DNA of 64,000 nucleotides from Curtobacterium sp. MCBA15_012 (lineage in GTDB: Bacteria > Actinomycetota > Actinomycetes > Actinomycetales > Microbacteriaceae), in contig NZ_CP126267.1 of assembly GCF_001864935.2 (NCBI RefSeq), forward strand, positions 3,224,001 to 3,288,000, read 5' to 3'. A program made the position numbers and the translations under genes. The notes under the pieces are model-generated. The model ran no database searches. It was given only the letters and a program-made list of their open reading frames with translations, and was not told where the DNA came from. Numbering within the stretch: position 1 is the stretch's first letter; each line of letters starts with the position of its first letter. This document shows positions 1 to 9,744 of this stretch, one piece after another.

Positions 1-3000
1 CCGACCGGGATGCGCCACGGTTCGGTCCCGAACTGCGCGCGGGTGGCGAGGTCGCGCACGCTCACGGCGTCGGGCAGGCGTCCGACCGCGCTCGGCTTGG
101 CGGCGGCGTCCGGCCAGGCTGCGGCGACGTCGGCGACCGCCCGGTCGAGGGGCACGGCAGGCGTGGCAACGTGGCTCTGCAGCTTCGTGGCCGAGTCGAT
201 GAACCGGCCGGGCACGGGCGGCGGGACGTCCTTCGGGCGCACGCCGATCGACGCGTAGTCGTAGGGGTCGGCGAGGCGGAACATCCACTTCTGCGTCGTG
301 ACCTCGTCCATCGCCGAGGGGACCGCCTTCGCGCGCGTCGTCGAGACCGCGAACGAGATCCCGAGCGCCGGCCCCTCCGCGTAGACGCGGTACAGCGCGT
401 CGAGGAGCTGCTGCCCCTCGAAGTCCTGGTACTCGTCACGCAGGGCGGCGAGCCCGTCGATCAGGACGAGCGCGCGTCGTCCGCCCGGCGATGCGCGGCG
501 ACGCTCGAGGTCGGCGCGCAGGTGTCGGAGGAAACGGGCCTGCAGCTCCCCCGCGCCCGGGCCGGAACCCACGTACGCGGTGGTGTGCGGGAGCCGGGCG
601 AGCGGTGCGAGGTCGCCCGCGCCCATGTCGAGCACGAGCAGGTCGAGCTCGGCGGGGTCGGTGGTCCGGGCGGCCTGGAGGGCGATCGAGGTCAGCGCCG
701 TGCTCGTCCCGCTGCCCGGGATCCCCATGAGCATGAGGTTGCCCTCCGACAGGTCCCAGCCGCCGGCGATCTGCCGCTGGTGGTCCGGGTCGTCGGCGAG
801 GGCCACCGGCACGATGCCGCTCGCCGCGGGGAGTGCGTCGAGGTCGACACGCTCCCCGAGCGCCTCGGGCCAGATCGGCCGCGGCGGCGCGTACCCGGCG
901 GCGTCGTTCGCCTGCCGGATCGCGTCGATGAGGACGTCGAGGTCGGTGTCGTCCGACGCGCTCGCAGCGGGCGCGGGAGCCGGGGCGGGGACGCCGAAGA
1001 CGTCGGTGGCGCGGACCGTGACGTCCTGCTCCGCACGCTGGTCGCGGGCACGGCCGGTGACGAGCGCGGTCTGCACCGGCGTGATGTCGTCCTGGCCGAG
1101 CTTCACGAACGCGCGACCGGTCTGCTGCCGACCGATGCCCGCCGCGACCGGCACACCGATGACGTTGGTCGAGTCCTCGCGGCTCTGCACGCGCAGGGCG
1201 ACCCGGAGGTTCGTGTTCGCCAGGATGTCCTCGCTGACGACGCCCGCCGGACGCTGCGTCGCGAGGACCATGTGCACGCCCAGGGTCCGGCCGACGGCGG
1301 CGATGGCGACGAGCGAGGTCAGGACGTCGGGGAACTCCTTGGCCAGCATCGCGAACTCGTCGACCACGAACAGCAGCCGGGGCATCGGCTCGGTCGGGCG
1401 GGTCGCCAGGTAGGCGTCGAGGTTGTCGATGTCCGCACCGGCGCTCGCGAAGACGCGCTGCCGCCGTTCGAGTTCGGCCTCCAGGGCACGGATCGCGCGG
1501 TCGGCGAGCTGCTCGTCGAGGTTGCTGATCGTGCCGATGGTGTGCGGGAGCCGCTCACAGGCGGCGAACGCGGCCCCGCCCTTGAAGTCGACGAGCAGGA
1601 AGTTCAGCCGGGTCGGGTCGTTGCGGGCCGCGAGCCCCGCGACGAGGGACCGCAGGAACTCGCTCTTGCCGGAACCGGTCGTGCCGCCGACGAGGCCGTG
1701 CGGACCGTCCCGGACCAGGTCGATCTCGAGGACGCCGGACTCCGACGAGCCGATGGGCGTCGACGTACCGGTCCGGGTGTCCCACGCGGCGCGGACCCCG
1801 GCGACGGTGGGGCCCTCGTCCATCCCGAGGAGCTCGGGCAGTCGGACCAGGGCGGGCAGGGATGCCCCGGGCACGGTGAGCTCGGGGTCGTCGAAGTGGG
1901 CGACGGCCCGGGCCGTCCGCTCGGCGGTGCGGGCGCTGAGGCCGGCCAGCACGACGTCCTCGACGCGGGTGCGGTCCTCCGGCCGGTAGACGGTGGCTGC
2001 GGCGTCCGCGGCGACCGTCACGATCGTGGTACAGGACGCCGGGAGCTGCTGTTCGTTCGTCGCGATGACGATCCCGCTGACCCGCTGGCGGCGCTCACCG
2101 GGGCGGAGCGAGGCGCCCGGGACCGTCCTGCCCTCGCCGAGGAGGTTGCGCGCGGGAGCGTCGCGCCCCTCGGTGAGGACCTCGGAGTCGATGACGACGA
2201 GCAGGTTCGGGGTCGGCAGCGCCTCGAGCTGTTCGCGCAGGCCCCGGAGCACAGCCGCGCTCTGGTCGCGCTGTGCCGACATCCACCGGGCGCCCGTACT
2301 GCTGCCCGCGACGCGCGTGTGCGGGAGCCAGGAGGCCCAGGACCAGTCCTCCTCGCGGCCCCGGTCGCAGAACACCCCGACCGTCAGGTCCGCCGGCCCG
2401 CAGTGCACGGCCGCCTGCGCCAGGAGGCTCCTGGCCAGGGCGAGCGCACCGTCGCGGTCCCCGACGATGCCGACGACGCCCGCGTCGGACAGGTCGGCCA
2501 CGACCGGAGCCGCCGTCAGTCGGCTGTCGCCGATGGCGGCCTTGGCCTCGTCCTCGAGCTTGGCGGATGCGGCTCGCTGGTCCACCTCGGGACGCCAGGG
2601 AGCATCGCCCGTCCCGGCGTGGAGGCTGAGGAAGTCGTCGTCGGCCGAACGGCGCTGCCAGAGAGCCGTGGTCGGGAGGAGCGCACGGCGCACCACGGTC
2701 GCCGGATCGGGCACGAGTTCCTGCCGCCGGGCCGCCTCCACCGCGGCCGTGGCGGTGATCTCGCCGCGGAACGACTCGACCGCCTCGGCGAAGCGGGTCT
2801 CCTCCTCCTTGAGGTTCTTCGCGCGTCGGTGCTTCTGCTCGAACCACATCCCGATCGCCGTCACGGGGCTGAGCAGGGCGAACAAGGCGAACCGGGCGTC
2901 ACCGAGGAGCAGGACCATCGCGCCGGCGAGCACGAGGGGTGCCGCGACGGTGATCCAGCTGAACTTGGAGGCCGGTGCGACGTCGCGTCGCGTCGGCGGG

Positions 3001-3647
3001 GTCACGGTCTCCACATCGGTGATGCGACCGGGCCGGGGCGGCCGGTTGAACGGGGCGGTGGCCGCCGGGGTGAGGTTCGGCAGCGAACCCGCTGCCGGCA
3101 CCGTGGTCTCCGTGAGATCGGGACGCACCAGCAGCACGGCACCGCCCACGATGACGCTCGTCGCTCCGGTCAGCAGGACGCCGTCCTCGTCGATCCGCTC
3201 GCCCGCGATGACCGTGCCGTTCGTCGAGCCGGCGTCACGGACCCGGACACCGTCGTCCTCGAGTTCGACGGTGCAGTGCTCCCACGAAGCGCTCTCGGTC
3301 GGCAGCACCACGTCGGCCTGGGGGGAACGTCCGACCACGAGGCGACGGTTGTTCGGCACCGGCAGGACCAGCCCGGCGTCGAGTCCGCCCGCGAGCGTGA
3401 CCGTCCAGCCGTCGAGGGGGCGCGGCCGCTCCTCGACGGTCCGGGCGATCCGAGATCCCTCGAGGAGCACGAGGTCCCCCAGCGGGGTGTCCGGACTCGT
3501 CCGGTGTCCGTCGACCGCCAGTGCGTCGTCACCGGTGAGGGTGTGCCCGACGACCGCCGTGACGAGCTGTCCGATCGTGGCCGTCGGCGCCCACCCGTCG
3601 ACCTCGACGGTCTCGCGTCGGTCGTCGAGCTCGATCAGCACGCGCAC
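1..3647 (-). CDS. FHA-domain FtsK/SpoIIIE ATPase of a type VII secretion-like system (EssC/EccC type), 3' end cut off by window
   Basis: The reading frame is open from a GTG at 3647 to base 1, at least 1215 codons. GAGAGGA lies 7 bases before the start. The first ~70 residues look like a small ubiquitin-like fold. An FHA domain follows (~78-165; VVGRSPQADVVL and STNGT), then two membrane helices (~228-266). A FtsK-type ATPase domain has Walker A GGTTGSGKS (Lys ~661) and Walker B LLFVVDEF (~760). A second domain near 975 reads GIPGSGTS, so its Walker lysine is replaced by threonine. This layout is that of T7SS motor proteins, which recruit and export WXG100-type substrates at the membrane. The WXG100 and RHS genes 13 kb away are candidate substrates. 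The family call is firm; the substrate link is inference. The gene ends a three-gene operon, 46 bases after its neighbour. Confidence 0.88.
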   Translation of the reverse strand, partial: MRVLIELDDRRETVEVDGWAPTATIGQLVTAVVGHTLTGDDALAVDGHRTSPDTPLGDLVLLEGSRIARTVEERPRPLDGWTVTLAGGLDAGLVLPVPNNRRLVVGRSPQADVVLPTESASWEHCTVELEDDGVRVRDAGSTNGTVIAGERIDEDGVLLTGATSVIVGGAVLLVRPDLTETTVPAAGSLPNLTPAATAPFNRPPRPGRITDVETVTPPTRRDVAPASKFSWITVAAPLVLAGAMVLLLGDARFALFALLSPVTAIGMWFEQKHRRAKNLKEEETRFAEAVESFRGEITATAAVEAARRQELVPDPATVVRRALLPTTALWQRRSADDDFLSLHAGTGDAPWRPEVDQRAASAKLEDEAKAAIGDSRLTAAPVVADLSDAGVVGIVGDRDGALALARSLLAQAAVHCGPADLTVGVFCDRGREEDWSWASWLPHTRVAGSSTGARWMSAQRDQSAAVLRGLREQLEALPTPNLLVVIDSEVLTEGRDAPARNLLGEGRTVPGASLRPGERRQRVSGIVIATNEQQLPASCTTIVTVAADAAATVYRPEDRTRVEDVVLAGLSARTAERTARAVAHFDDPELTVPGASLPALVRLPELLGMDEGPTVAGVRAAWDTRTGTSTPIGSSESGVLEIDLVRDGPHGLVGGTTGSGKSEFLRSLVAGLAARNDPTRLNFLLVDFKGGAAFAACERLPHTIGTISNLDEQLADRAIRALEAELERRQRVFASAGADIDNLDAYLATRPTEPMPRLLFVVDEFAMLAKEFPDVLTSLVAIAAVGRTLGVHMVLATQRPAGVVSEDILANTNLRVALRVQSREDSTNVIGVPVAAGIGRQQTGRAFVKLGQDDITPVQTALVTGRARDQRAEQDVTVRATDVFGVPAPAPAPAASASDDTDLDVLIDAIRQANDAAGYAPPRPIWPEALGERVDLDALPAASGIVPVALADDPDHQRQIAGGWDLSEGNLMLMGIPGSGTSTALTSIALQAARTTDPAELDLLVLDMGAGDLAPLARLPHTTAYVGSGPGAGELQARFLRHLRADLERRRASPGGRRALVLIDGLAALRDEYQDFEGQQLLDALYRVYAEGPALGISFAVSTTRAKAVPSAMDEVTTQKWMFRLADPYDYASIGVRPKDVPPPVPGRFIDSATKLQSHVATPAVPLDRAVADVAAAWPDAAAKPSAVGRLPDAVSVRDLATRAQFGTEPWRIPV

Positions 3648-3693
3648 GGGGTGGTCCTCTCTCGGGTCCTGTCGTGGTCCTGCAGGGCGACGG

Positions 3694-5169
3694 TCAGCGG
3701 CGGGACGTGTCGGCGAACCAGACGAGCGGTGCCGTCGCCGCGTCGTCCGACGTCGACGCGGGACGCAGGCCGAGGTCCTGCGACGACGCCGCGAGGACCG
3801 TCGCCGGGGTGCGCAACGCCTCGCGGGAACCGAAGTCGAGCGCCGGACCGGCCAGACCGTCGCGCGCCTGCAGGTCGAGCCGGGCGAGCGCATCGGTCAC
3901 GGCTGCGGGCTCGACCGCACGCGCCGAGCCGACGGCTGCGACGAGGGCGACCACGGCGTCGTGGCTCCGGGCGTCCGCGGCTGCAGCGACCGCCGAGAAG
4001 GGACGGTCGCCCGTGAGGCTCTTCGCGTCGGCGTCGTCCGCGAGCACCCGGAGGCCGCCGAGGTACGCCGACATCGCACGACCCTCGGCGTCGGTGGCCA
4101 GGGCTCGGGCATCGTCGGTCTCGACACCGACCGAGCGGAAGTCGCCGCTCAAGCTGCCGCCGGCCTGCGTCAGCGCGGCGGTGAACGCCGGGCTGGTCGC
4201 GTCGGAGGTGAGGACCACGGGCACGGTCACCTTCGCAGCCTGGAGCGCGGCCACGAGAGCACCCTGCCGCGCGCCCGGTCCGCTGAGCACGACGGCATCG
4301 GAGTCGGCAGCCCCTGCCTGGGCACCCGCGGCGCCGTCGAGCGTGCCGTTGGTCGTGTCGACGCCCGTGCGCTGGGCGATGCTCGCGGCCAGGGCCGCCG
4401 TGTCGGGGTCTCGGACGGCGTCGACGAGGTGCGCGACCCGCAGGCCGGCAGGGGCGACACCGCCGAGGTCCACGAGCAGCGGCGACTGCGCACGGCCCAG
4501 GGCCCGCTGGAGCGCGGACGCGACCGAGTCGGTCGACGGCGCCGTCGACCAGGCGTCGTCTGCGGCGGCGGCGTAGGGCGCGACCACCGGGACGCCCGCG
4601 ATCGAGGCGGCGGCGAGGGCCCCGCTCACGTGCTGGCCGGACGTGGCGACGACGATCCCGGCGACGCCCTGCTGGACGAGGGTCTCGACTGCCTTCCGGG
4701 CGCCGTCGACCGACCCGCCGTCGTTCTGCGTGACGAGCTGGACGTCGGTGCCGCCGAGTGCGAGCCGGCGCTCCGCGACGAGGGCGCCCTGCGCGGCATC
4801 GGCCCACTCGGAGCCCTCACCGTCACCGAGGGTGACCACGACACCGATCTTCGTACCGTCGGGGACGTGTCCGACGGTGATCGGCACGGGGGCCGTCGCG
4901 GACACGGCCTCGGCCGGCGCATCGGCGTTCACCCGGACGACCACGATCGCCGCGACCACCGCAGCGGCAGCGAGGACGGCCGTCGAGGCGATGACGACGG
5001 TGCGTCGACGCTTCCTGTCGGAGTCGGGTGCCGTGTCCGGTCCGGTGTCGGTGTCGGTGTCACGGTCGGCGGCGCTGTCGCTGCTGATGGTGGCTCGGTC
5101 GACGGCGTCACTGCCGGCAGCGGTGGGCTCCGGCGCGGGGGCGTCGGCACGGTCGGTGTGGCGGCTCAT
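3694..5169 (-). CDS. Membrane-anchored type 1 periplasmic-binding-like protein (Peripla_BP_6 fold)
   Basis: 491 residues. An acidic, Asp/Thr-rich N-terminus (1-50) ends in DRKRRR, followed by one membrane helix (~57-80). The rest is an extracytoplasmic domain resembling Leu/Ile/Val-type ligand-binding proteins (KIGVVVTLGDGEGSEWADAA, then GIVVATSGQHVSGALAAASI). Ordinary ABC binding proteins are lipoproteins with a short signal; this one is anchored by an internal helix with a ~56-residue cytoplasmic tail, and no ABC transporter genes are beside it. The start overlaps the stop of the upstream lipoprotein gene (ATGA), and the T7SS-like ATPase follows. It may therefore be a sensor or structural part of that secretion system. 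Its ligand is unknown. Confidence 0.8.
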   Translation of the reverse strand: MSRHTDRADAPAPEPTAAGSDAVDRATISSDSAADRDTDTDTGPDTAPDSDRKRRRTVVIASTAVLAAAAVVAAIVVVRVNADAPAEAVSATAPVPITVGHVPDGTKIGVVVTLGDGEGSEWADAAQGALVAERRLALGGTDVQLVTQNDGGSVDGARKAVETLVQQGVAGIVVATSGQHVSGALAAASIAGVPVVAPYAAAADDAWSTAPSTDSVASALQRALGRAQSPLLVDLGGVAPAGLRVAHLVDAVRDPDTAALAASIAQRTGVDTTNGTLDGAAGAQAGAADSDAVVLSGPGARQGALVAALQAAKVTVPVVLTSDATSPAFTAALTQAGGSLSGDFRSVGVETDDARALATDAEGRAMSAYLGGLRVLADDADAKSLTGDRPFSAVAAAADARSHDAVVALVAAVGSARAVEPAAVTDALARLDLQARDGLAGPALDFGSREALRTPATVLAASSQDLGLRPASTSDDAATAPLVWFADTSRR

Positions 5170-7919
5170 CGTGCTCCCCCGATGCGGAAGGCGTACAGGG
5201 TCGTCGAGGTCGCACCCTTCGGGACGTCGTACCGGAACGCGGGCAGCTCGTCGGCGGCGTCGAGCGACGCACGGAACTGCTGCTGCTGGAGCAGGATGCC
5301 GCCCACGTCCTCGGCGCGGACGTTGGCGTACCCGGCCGCGTTCTGCGAGGCGAGCGCCAGCTGGTAGTCGGCGGAGTCGGACTTCGCGGCGCTGGTCGCC
5401 ATCGCGCCCAGGATCCCGGAGCCGTTCACCTTCCGGTCGCCCAGGTCGAGCATGACCCGGTTGAGGTCGCCGGAGAGGAGCGTGTTCGCTCCCTCGACGT
5501 CACGGACCGAGGCGCTCGTGCTCGCGTCGATGCGCTGCAGGCTCGCCGCGGTCTGGCTGCTCACCGATGCGGCGAGTTCGCTGCCCTGCTGCTGGAGCGT
5601 GCCCTTCTGCTGGTCGATCGTGCCCTTGGAGTCGCTCGTGACCTCCTGCGCGGTGGTGCGGAGTCCGGCGATCGACTGGTCGAAGGCCTGGATGACCGAC
5701 TCGCGGCTGGCGCCGGCGGTGTCGCTGACCTTCCGCACCTGGTCGTCGATGAGCGCCTGCACCTGCTTGCTCGAGTCGTCGGACGCCTGCTGGAACGCCG
5801 CGCGGACGGCGTCCTGGAGCTTCGACTGCTGGTCGGCGACCTTGACGAGCTGCCCGTTGACCACCGCCCCGCTGGCCGCGGCCTGCCCGACACGGTCCTG
5901 CAGGTCGCGGACCGACCCACTGACCGACCCGTCGTCGGCCGCGATCGCCGATCGGACCTGCTGCACGCCCCCACGGAGCGCACCGACGGACGCGGCCAGG
6001 GTGTTCGTGGCCGCACCGACACCGGTCGTCGACTGCCGGTCGGTCTCGGCGATGAGTGCGTCCCAGGCGGACGCCTGCTGCGCGAGCCGCTCGTCCATGG
6101 GCGTGTCGAAGCCGAGGCCGGGTCGCAGCGTGGTGCCGTCTGCAGCACCCGGGCACGGCGTGGCGGTGAGGTACCCGCGAAGCGCGTCCGCGTCGACCTG
6201 GTCGATACGGCCGAGCGTCACCAGGCCACAGACCTGGTCGGCGAGAGCCCGGTTCTGCGACTGCAGTGAGGTGTTGAAGAACGGTCCGTCCGGAGCGTCG
6301 CCGAGCACGCCACGCGCGCTCCGAGCACGTTGGTTGATGCTCGCAAGACCCTCCTGGACGGGGCGGACCGACTGCTCGGTCGTCGTGATCAGGGCGTCCA
6401 ACTCCGTCAGTGCCTCGTCGACGCTGCCGTCGTCGCTTCCGACGTTCTCGAGCCGGCTCGCGATCTCGGCGAGCTGGTCGTTCAGCGCCTTCGACTGCGC
6501 GATCGCCGTCTTCGACAGGTTCGGGTCGAGCCCGGCCGCGAGCTCCTGCCCCTTCGAGACCAGGCCGATGAGCGAGGTGTTGACCGCAGCCGACGACGCC
6601 CAGAGCGCACAGGTCAACGAGCCACGGGCCTCCTCGCTGGCGCACGCCGTCGCGTCCGGCGACGCCGGACCGACCGACGCGGCGAGCTGCGCGCTCACCT
6701 GCTGCTTGCACTGCTCACTCGCATCGGCGTAGCCGTCGAGCTGCGAGGAGATGCGGAGCAGGTTCGCGTAGACGCTGCCGCGCGCCCCGTCGGACTTCGG
6801 CATGCTCTTGCAGACGTCGCCCTCGAGGACCGGCGTCGGGGCGGTGGCCGACGTGTCCCCGAGCAGCGCGTCGAGGCTGCTCGTCGTCTGCTGCAGCTGC
6901 TGCAGCACCGTGGACTGCGTCGCCTGGACGGTCGAGCCGAGATCGCCGTTCAACGACGTGAGCTGACCGGAGAGCGACTGCATTGTGCTCGCGAGTGACG
7001 AGCTGCTGTCCTTGAGACGCTCCGCGGTGCGCACGCCGAGGGTCTGCGAGGTCGTCTCGAGGTTCGACCGGACCTCGGTGATCGTGCCACCGGCGCGCGC
7101 GAGGACCTCGTTCACCTGGGCGATGAGGTCGATGGTGCGGCGCTGGAGGGCGAGTTCGGAGTCGGTCTGCGACCCGAACGCACCGTTCATCACGCCCGTC
7201 GTCGAGAGATCCGTCGTGAGGCCGGGCTGCGCTGCGACGTCGAACGCCGGCGTCGACAGGTCCTCGACGTCGGCGACGAGGTGCAGCGTGCTGCTCGCCC
7301 CCGAGGTCGGCGGTGCGAGCAGACGGCCCCACTGCACGACCGCGTCGCCGTCGCCGTTCGTGCTCACGACACCGTCCGTCGCGGCGCCGCCGTCGACCGC
7401 CTGGGTGACGACCCGGTCGGGCCGCACGCCGGGGAGCACCGTCGAGGCCGCGATGCTGAACGGCGCGCCGACCAGGGCCGGCGTCGTCCGCGCGGAACCG
7501 GCCACGTCGTAGGAGATGTTCTTCGGCCGGACGGTCAGGTTCTCGATCGTCAGGTCGATCTCGACGCGACCCGAGTACCCGTCGAGGTCGCTGAGGTCGG
7601 TACCCGACCGCTTGTCGGTCGTGTACTGCGTCGTGATGCGGAGCGGGAGGTCTGCCGCGGCGTCGGCGGCCTCGTGCTGCGTGGTCTTCGAGGACGAACG
7701 GTCGCCGGCCACCGAGATGGTCGTGTCCGACACCGCGCTGACGGCACCGTTCGTCGTGAGCACGGTGTCGACGGTCTGCAGGACCCGTGACGGGTCCGCG
7801 ACCTGGTCCTGATCTGCGGTGCAGCCCACGAGCACCAGCGCGAGCGCGCCGGTGATGGCCACGCCACCGATCAGTCGGTCACCTGTTCGTGCTCCGGTCC
7901 CCCCGGCGCGCCTGAGCAT
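5166..7919 (-). CDS. Large exported lipoprotein, Ser/Ala/Gln-rich and largely helical, unknown function
   Basis: 917 residues from ATG 7919, chosen because GAGGGGGA lies 8 bases upstream; a GTG directly before it is also possible. The N-terminus is a lipoprotein signal with lipobox VLVGC (Cys33). The first third is beta-rich (resembling a surface domain). From ~230 onward the sequence is a long run of heptad-like helices rich in Gln, Ser, Ala and Asp, with a Cys-containing insertion (~400-600), reminiscent of tape-measure or coiled-coil surface proteins. It is the first gene of an operon with the periplasmic-binding-like protein and the T7SS-like ATPase. I do not recognise the family. A cell-wall-spanning or scaffold role in secretion is speculation from context. 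Confidence 0.78.
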   Translation of the reverse strand: MLRRAGGTGARTGDRLIGGVAITGALALVLVGCTADQDQVADPSRVLQTVDTVLTTNGAVSAVSDTTISVAGDRSSSKTTQHEAADAAADLPLRITTQYTTDKRSGTDLSDLDGYSGRVEIDLTIENLTVRPKNISYDVAGSARTTPALVGAPFSIAASTVLPGVRPDRVVTQAVDGGAATDGVVSTNGDGDAVVQWGRLLAPPTSGASSTLHLVADVEDLSTPAFDVAAQPGLTTDLSTTGVMNGAFGSQTDSELALQRRTIDLIAQVNEVLARAGGTITEVRSNLETTSQTLGVRTAERLKDSSSSLASTMQSLSGQLTSLNGDLGSTVQATQSTVLQQLQQTTSSLDALLGDTSATAPTPVLEGDVCKSMPKSDGARGSVYANLLRISSQLDGYADASEQCKQQVSAQLAASVGPASPDATACASEEARGSLTCALWASSAAVNTSLIGLVSKGQELAAGLDPNLSKTAIAQSKALNDQLAEIASRLENVGSDDGSVDEALTELDALITTTEQSVRPVQEGLASINQRARSARGVLGDAPDGPFFNTSLQSQNRALADQVCGLVTLGRIDQVDADALRGYLTATPCPGAADGTTLRPGLGFDTPMDERLAQQASAWDALIAETDRQSTTGVGAATNTLAASVGALRGGVQQVRSAIAADDGSVSGSVRDLQDRVGQAAASGAVVNGQLVKVADQQSKLQDAVRAAFQQASDDSSKQVQALIDDQVRKVSDTAGASRESVIQAFDQSIAGLRTTAQEVTSDSKGTIDQQKGTLQQQGSELAASVSSQTAASLQRIDASTSASVRDVEGANTLLSGDLNRVMLDLGDRKVNGSGILGAMATSAAKSDSADYQLALASQNAAGYANVRAEDVGGILLQQQQFRASLDAADELPAFRYDVPKGATSTTLYAFRIGGAR

Positions 7920-8197
7920 CACGATCGTCCCCCTCAAGAATCGACTGCTCCTCCGATGGTAGCGACGGAGCACCTCGCCGACCGGCTTCTCCACAGGGAT
8001 CCTGGCCCCCGTTCGGGCCACGGCGCACCTGCTCCCACGGCCGGGTCCCGGCTTGACCAGCGTCGGTGAACTGTTATTCTGCACATGTGTTCTGGGGGGA
8101 TCGCCGAACGGACCGACGGTCGGCGGAGCACGGACGTCGGGCTGGTCGGCAACACGCGTTGCCGGCCAGTCCGCGCTCGCTCGGTACGGTGTGACGC

Positions 8198-8821
8198 ATG
8201 TGGACCACGGTGCTGTCACTGGGCATCGCCCTCGTCGTCGGCTACGCGATCGTCGTGCTGGTCAAGGTCACGACGGAGCGGCGCGACGAGCGACGGGCCG
8301 ACCGAGGCCTGGAGCTCCCGCGCGAGGCCGGCGCCATCGTCACCGTCCGCCTCCGTCGATGGCAGTGGATGACCATCGCCGTCGTCTCGATCCTGTTCGC
8401 GGTCGTCGGGGCACTCGCAACGGTGGTGACGGTCACTGCGCTCGCCTCGGGAGCGTCCGGCTCCGACGCGGGGCCGGGACCGGCGATCACCGCCGGGGCG
8501 ATCCTGCTGTGCGGCGTCGGTGGCCTCCTGCTGTCCGGTTCGATGCGGCGGACCCGGATCCTCGGGATGGACGACCACGTGTTGGTCCGGCAGGGGTTCC
8601 GTGCCGAACGACGCGTCGCGGTGTCCGAGATCGCCGCGGTGCTGCCCCTCGCGAACCAGTACGGCGGACTCGAGGGCCGTGCGGCCGACGGCAGCCGGTT
8701 GTTCTCGGTGATGGGTCTAGCCCGCGGCTTCACGGCGTTCGAGGAGTACCTCGACGAGCGCATCGAGCGGCCGGATCACCCGGACCCGACGGCGCCCTGG
8801 GTCCCGCCGGCAGCGGGATGA
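8198..8821 (+). CDS. Membrane protein with PH-like C-terminal domain, unknown function
   Basis: 207 residues. There are three likely membrane helices (~4-24, 58-82, 92-110). The soluble tail (RILGMDDHVLVRQGFRAERRVAVSEIAAVLP) has the look of a bacterial PH-like domain, which usually sits on the membrane surface. A TACGGT box ends 7 bases before the ATG and no Shine-Dalgarno is visible, so the mRNA is probably leaderless. The gene is divergent from the secretion operon and its stop lies 8 bases from the convergent small membrane protein gene. Function unknown. Confidence 0.72.
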   Translation: MWTTVLSLGIALVVGYAIVVLVKVTTERRDERRADRGLELPREAGAIVTVRLRRWQWMTIAVVSILFAVVGALATVVTVTALASGASGSDAGPGPAITAGAILLCGVGGLLLSGSMRRTRILGMDDHVLVRQGFRAERRVAVSEIAAVLPLANQYGGLEGRAADGSRLFSVMGLARGFTAFEEYLDERIERPDHPDPTAPWVPPAAG

Positions 8822-8829
8822 TCGAGCGG

Positions 8830-9288
8830 TCAGGGCTCGACACGGTGGTCGTAGGCGGCCGGTGAGATCCCGACTGTTGCCAGGACGTCCCGCAGTCGGT
8901 ACGTCGCTTCTCCGACCGTGAACCGAGCCCGGCGCGATTGCTCGAGCGCCTTCGCGACGCGGTCGGCGTTGAACGAGTTGATCCCGTCCTGCAGCAAGAT
9001 CTTGCCGCACTCCTCGGTCACCACCACGACCTGCGTACCGCCCCCTCCACCGCCGCGGAAGGATCGGCTCGACTCGGAACCCGTTGCTGCGCTGCGGACG
9101 GTACAGGTGACGGACATCCGGTGACCATCGTCGTACGAGATGAGCGCGACCGGGACGACGAAGAACAGCAGCGCGGGGAGGACGATGACCAGCAACACGA
9201 GGAAGATCCCGACGGCGGGGCGCTTCTTCGTCGTCAGGGCCGTGGCTCTGTGCCTCAGGGTTCCCGCCCCCCTCCTCGAACCGACCAC
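8830..9288 (-). CDS. Small membrane-anchored exported protein, paralogue of the protein behind the RHS gene
   Basis: About 152 residues if read from GTG 9288; the start is uncertain because the frame stays open to 9414 and the best Shine-Dalgarno (AGGAGG) lies inside the frame before CTG codons. One membrane helix (GIFLVLLVIVLPALLFFVV) precedes an exported domain. That domain shares SYDDGHRMSVTCTV, the SSRSFRG turn, EECGKILL and ATYRLRDVL with the protein at 10446-10835. Both keep two cysteines, suiting a disulfide outside the cell. It may be an orphan immunity gene or a relic of an earlier RHS tip; that is inference. Function unknown. Confidence 0.65.
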   Translation of the reverse strand: MVGSRRGAGTLRHRATALTTKKRPAVGIFLVLLVIVLPALLFFVVPVALISYDDGHRMSVTCTVRSAATGSESSRSFRGGGGGGTQVVVVTEECGKILLQDGINSFNADRVAKALEQSRRARFTVGEATYRLRDVLATVGISPAAYDHRVEP

Positions 9289-9468
9289 CGTCCCGATGAC
9301 GATCGTCGTGCGACCTTCGTGTTGACGGCACCTCGGGATGATCCCTCCCCGAGTATTCTTCCCCAGCTCGATCCCACCTGTCGAACACCGATTACTCCGA
9401 TGGGACGAACGCAATTTAGCGCACCGTTCACTTCACCTGGCTGCGTCCTCCGTCGCTAGGCTCCGGTC

Positions 9469-9744
9469 ATGTTCGGACGGCGATCACCGAGGCAGACCGG
9501 TCCAGTACTCCCTGCACCGGACGAATGGCGTGACGATGCGCTCGTGATGGCTGCGAGCATCGAGGAGCTCGGTCTGCTCCACCGCGCGCAGGTCGTCCTC
9601 CGCGTCGAGTGTTCCGGCAGCACGGCGTCCTTCCGCGCGGAGGAGGTCATCTCGCTGCTCGACCGCCGAACGCAACGCGTCGAGTCCGACACCACGCCGC
9701 TCGCGTTCCTCGTGTCGGCGGGGCGCCGCAGGGGCTCGCGGTGA
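9469..9744 (+). CDS. Small hypothetical protein, possibly frameshifted near its end
   Basis: 91 residues from an ATG that follows TAGGCT by six bases (leaderless pattern). No domain is recognised; it is a small mixed helix/strand protein (IEELGLLHRAQVVLRVECSG). Just before its stop the frame ends in Arg-rich sequence (GRRRGSR). The +1 frame continues with protein-like sequence (VSVEFRSTPQVDYVIHTVSG) to a stop at 9881-9883. A one-base slip, either real or a sequencing error, would give one ~137-residue protein. It sits between the two paralogous small membrane protein genes near the RHS tip. Confidence 0.5.
   Translation: MFGRRSPRQTGPVLPAPDEWRDDALVMAASIEELGLLHRAQVVLRVECSGSTASFRAEEVISLLDRRTQRVESDTTPLAFLVSAGRRRGSR

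Noticed and set aside
171..4016. 1281-codon plus-strand frame
   Set aside because: It is the antisense shadow of the FHA-FtsK gene and the binding-like gene: Arg/Gly/Val-rich, no domains, no ribosome site.
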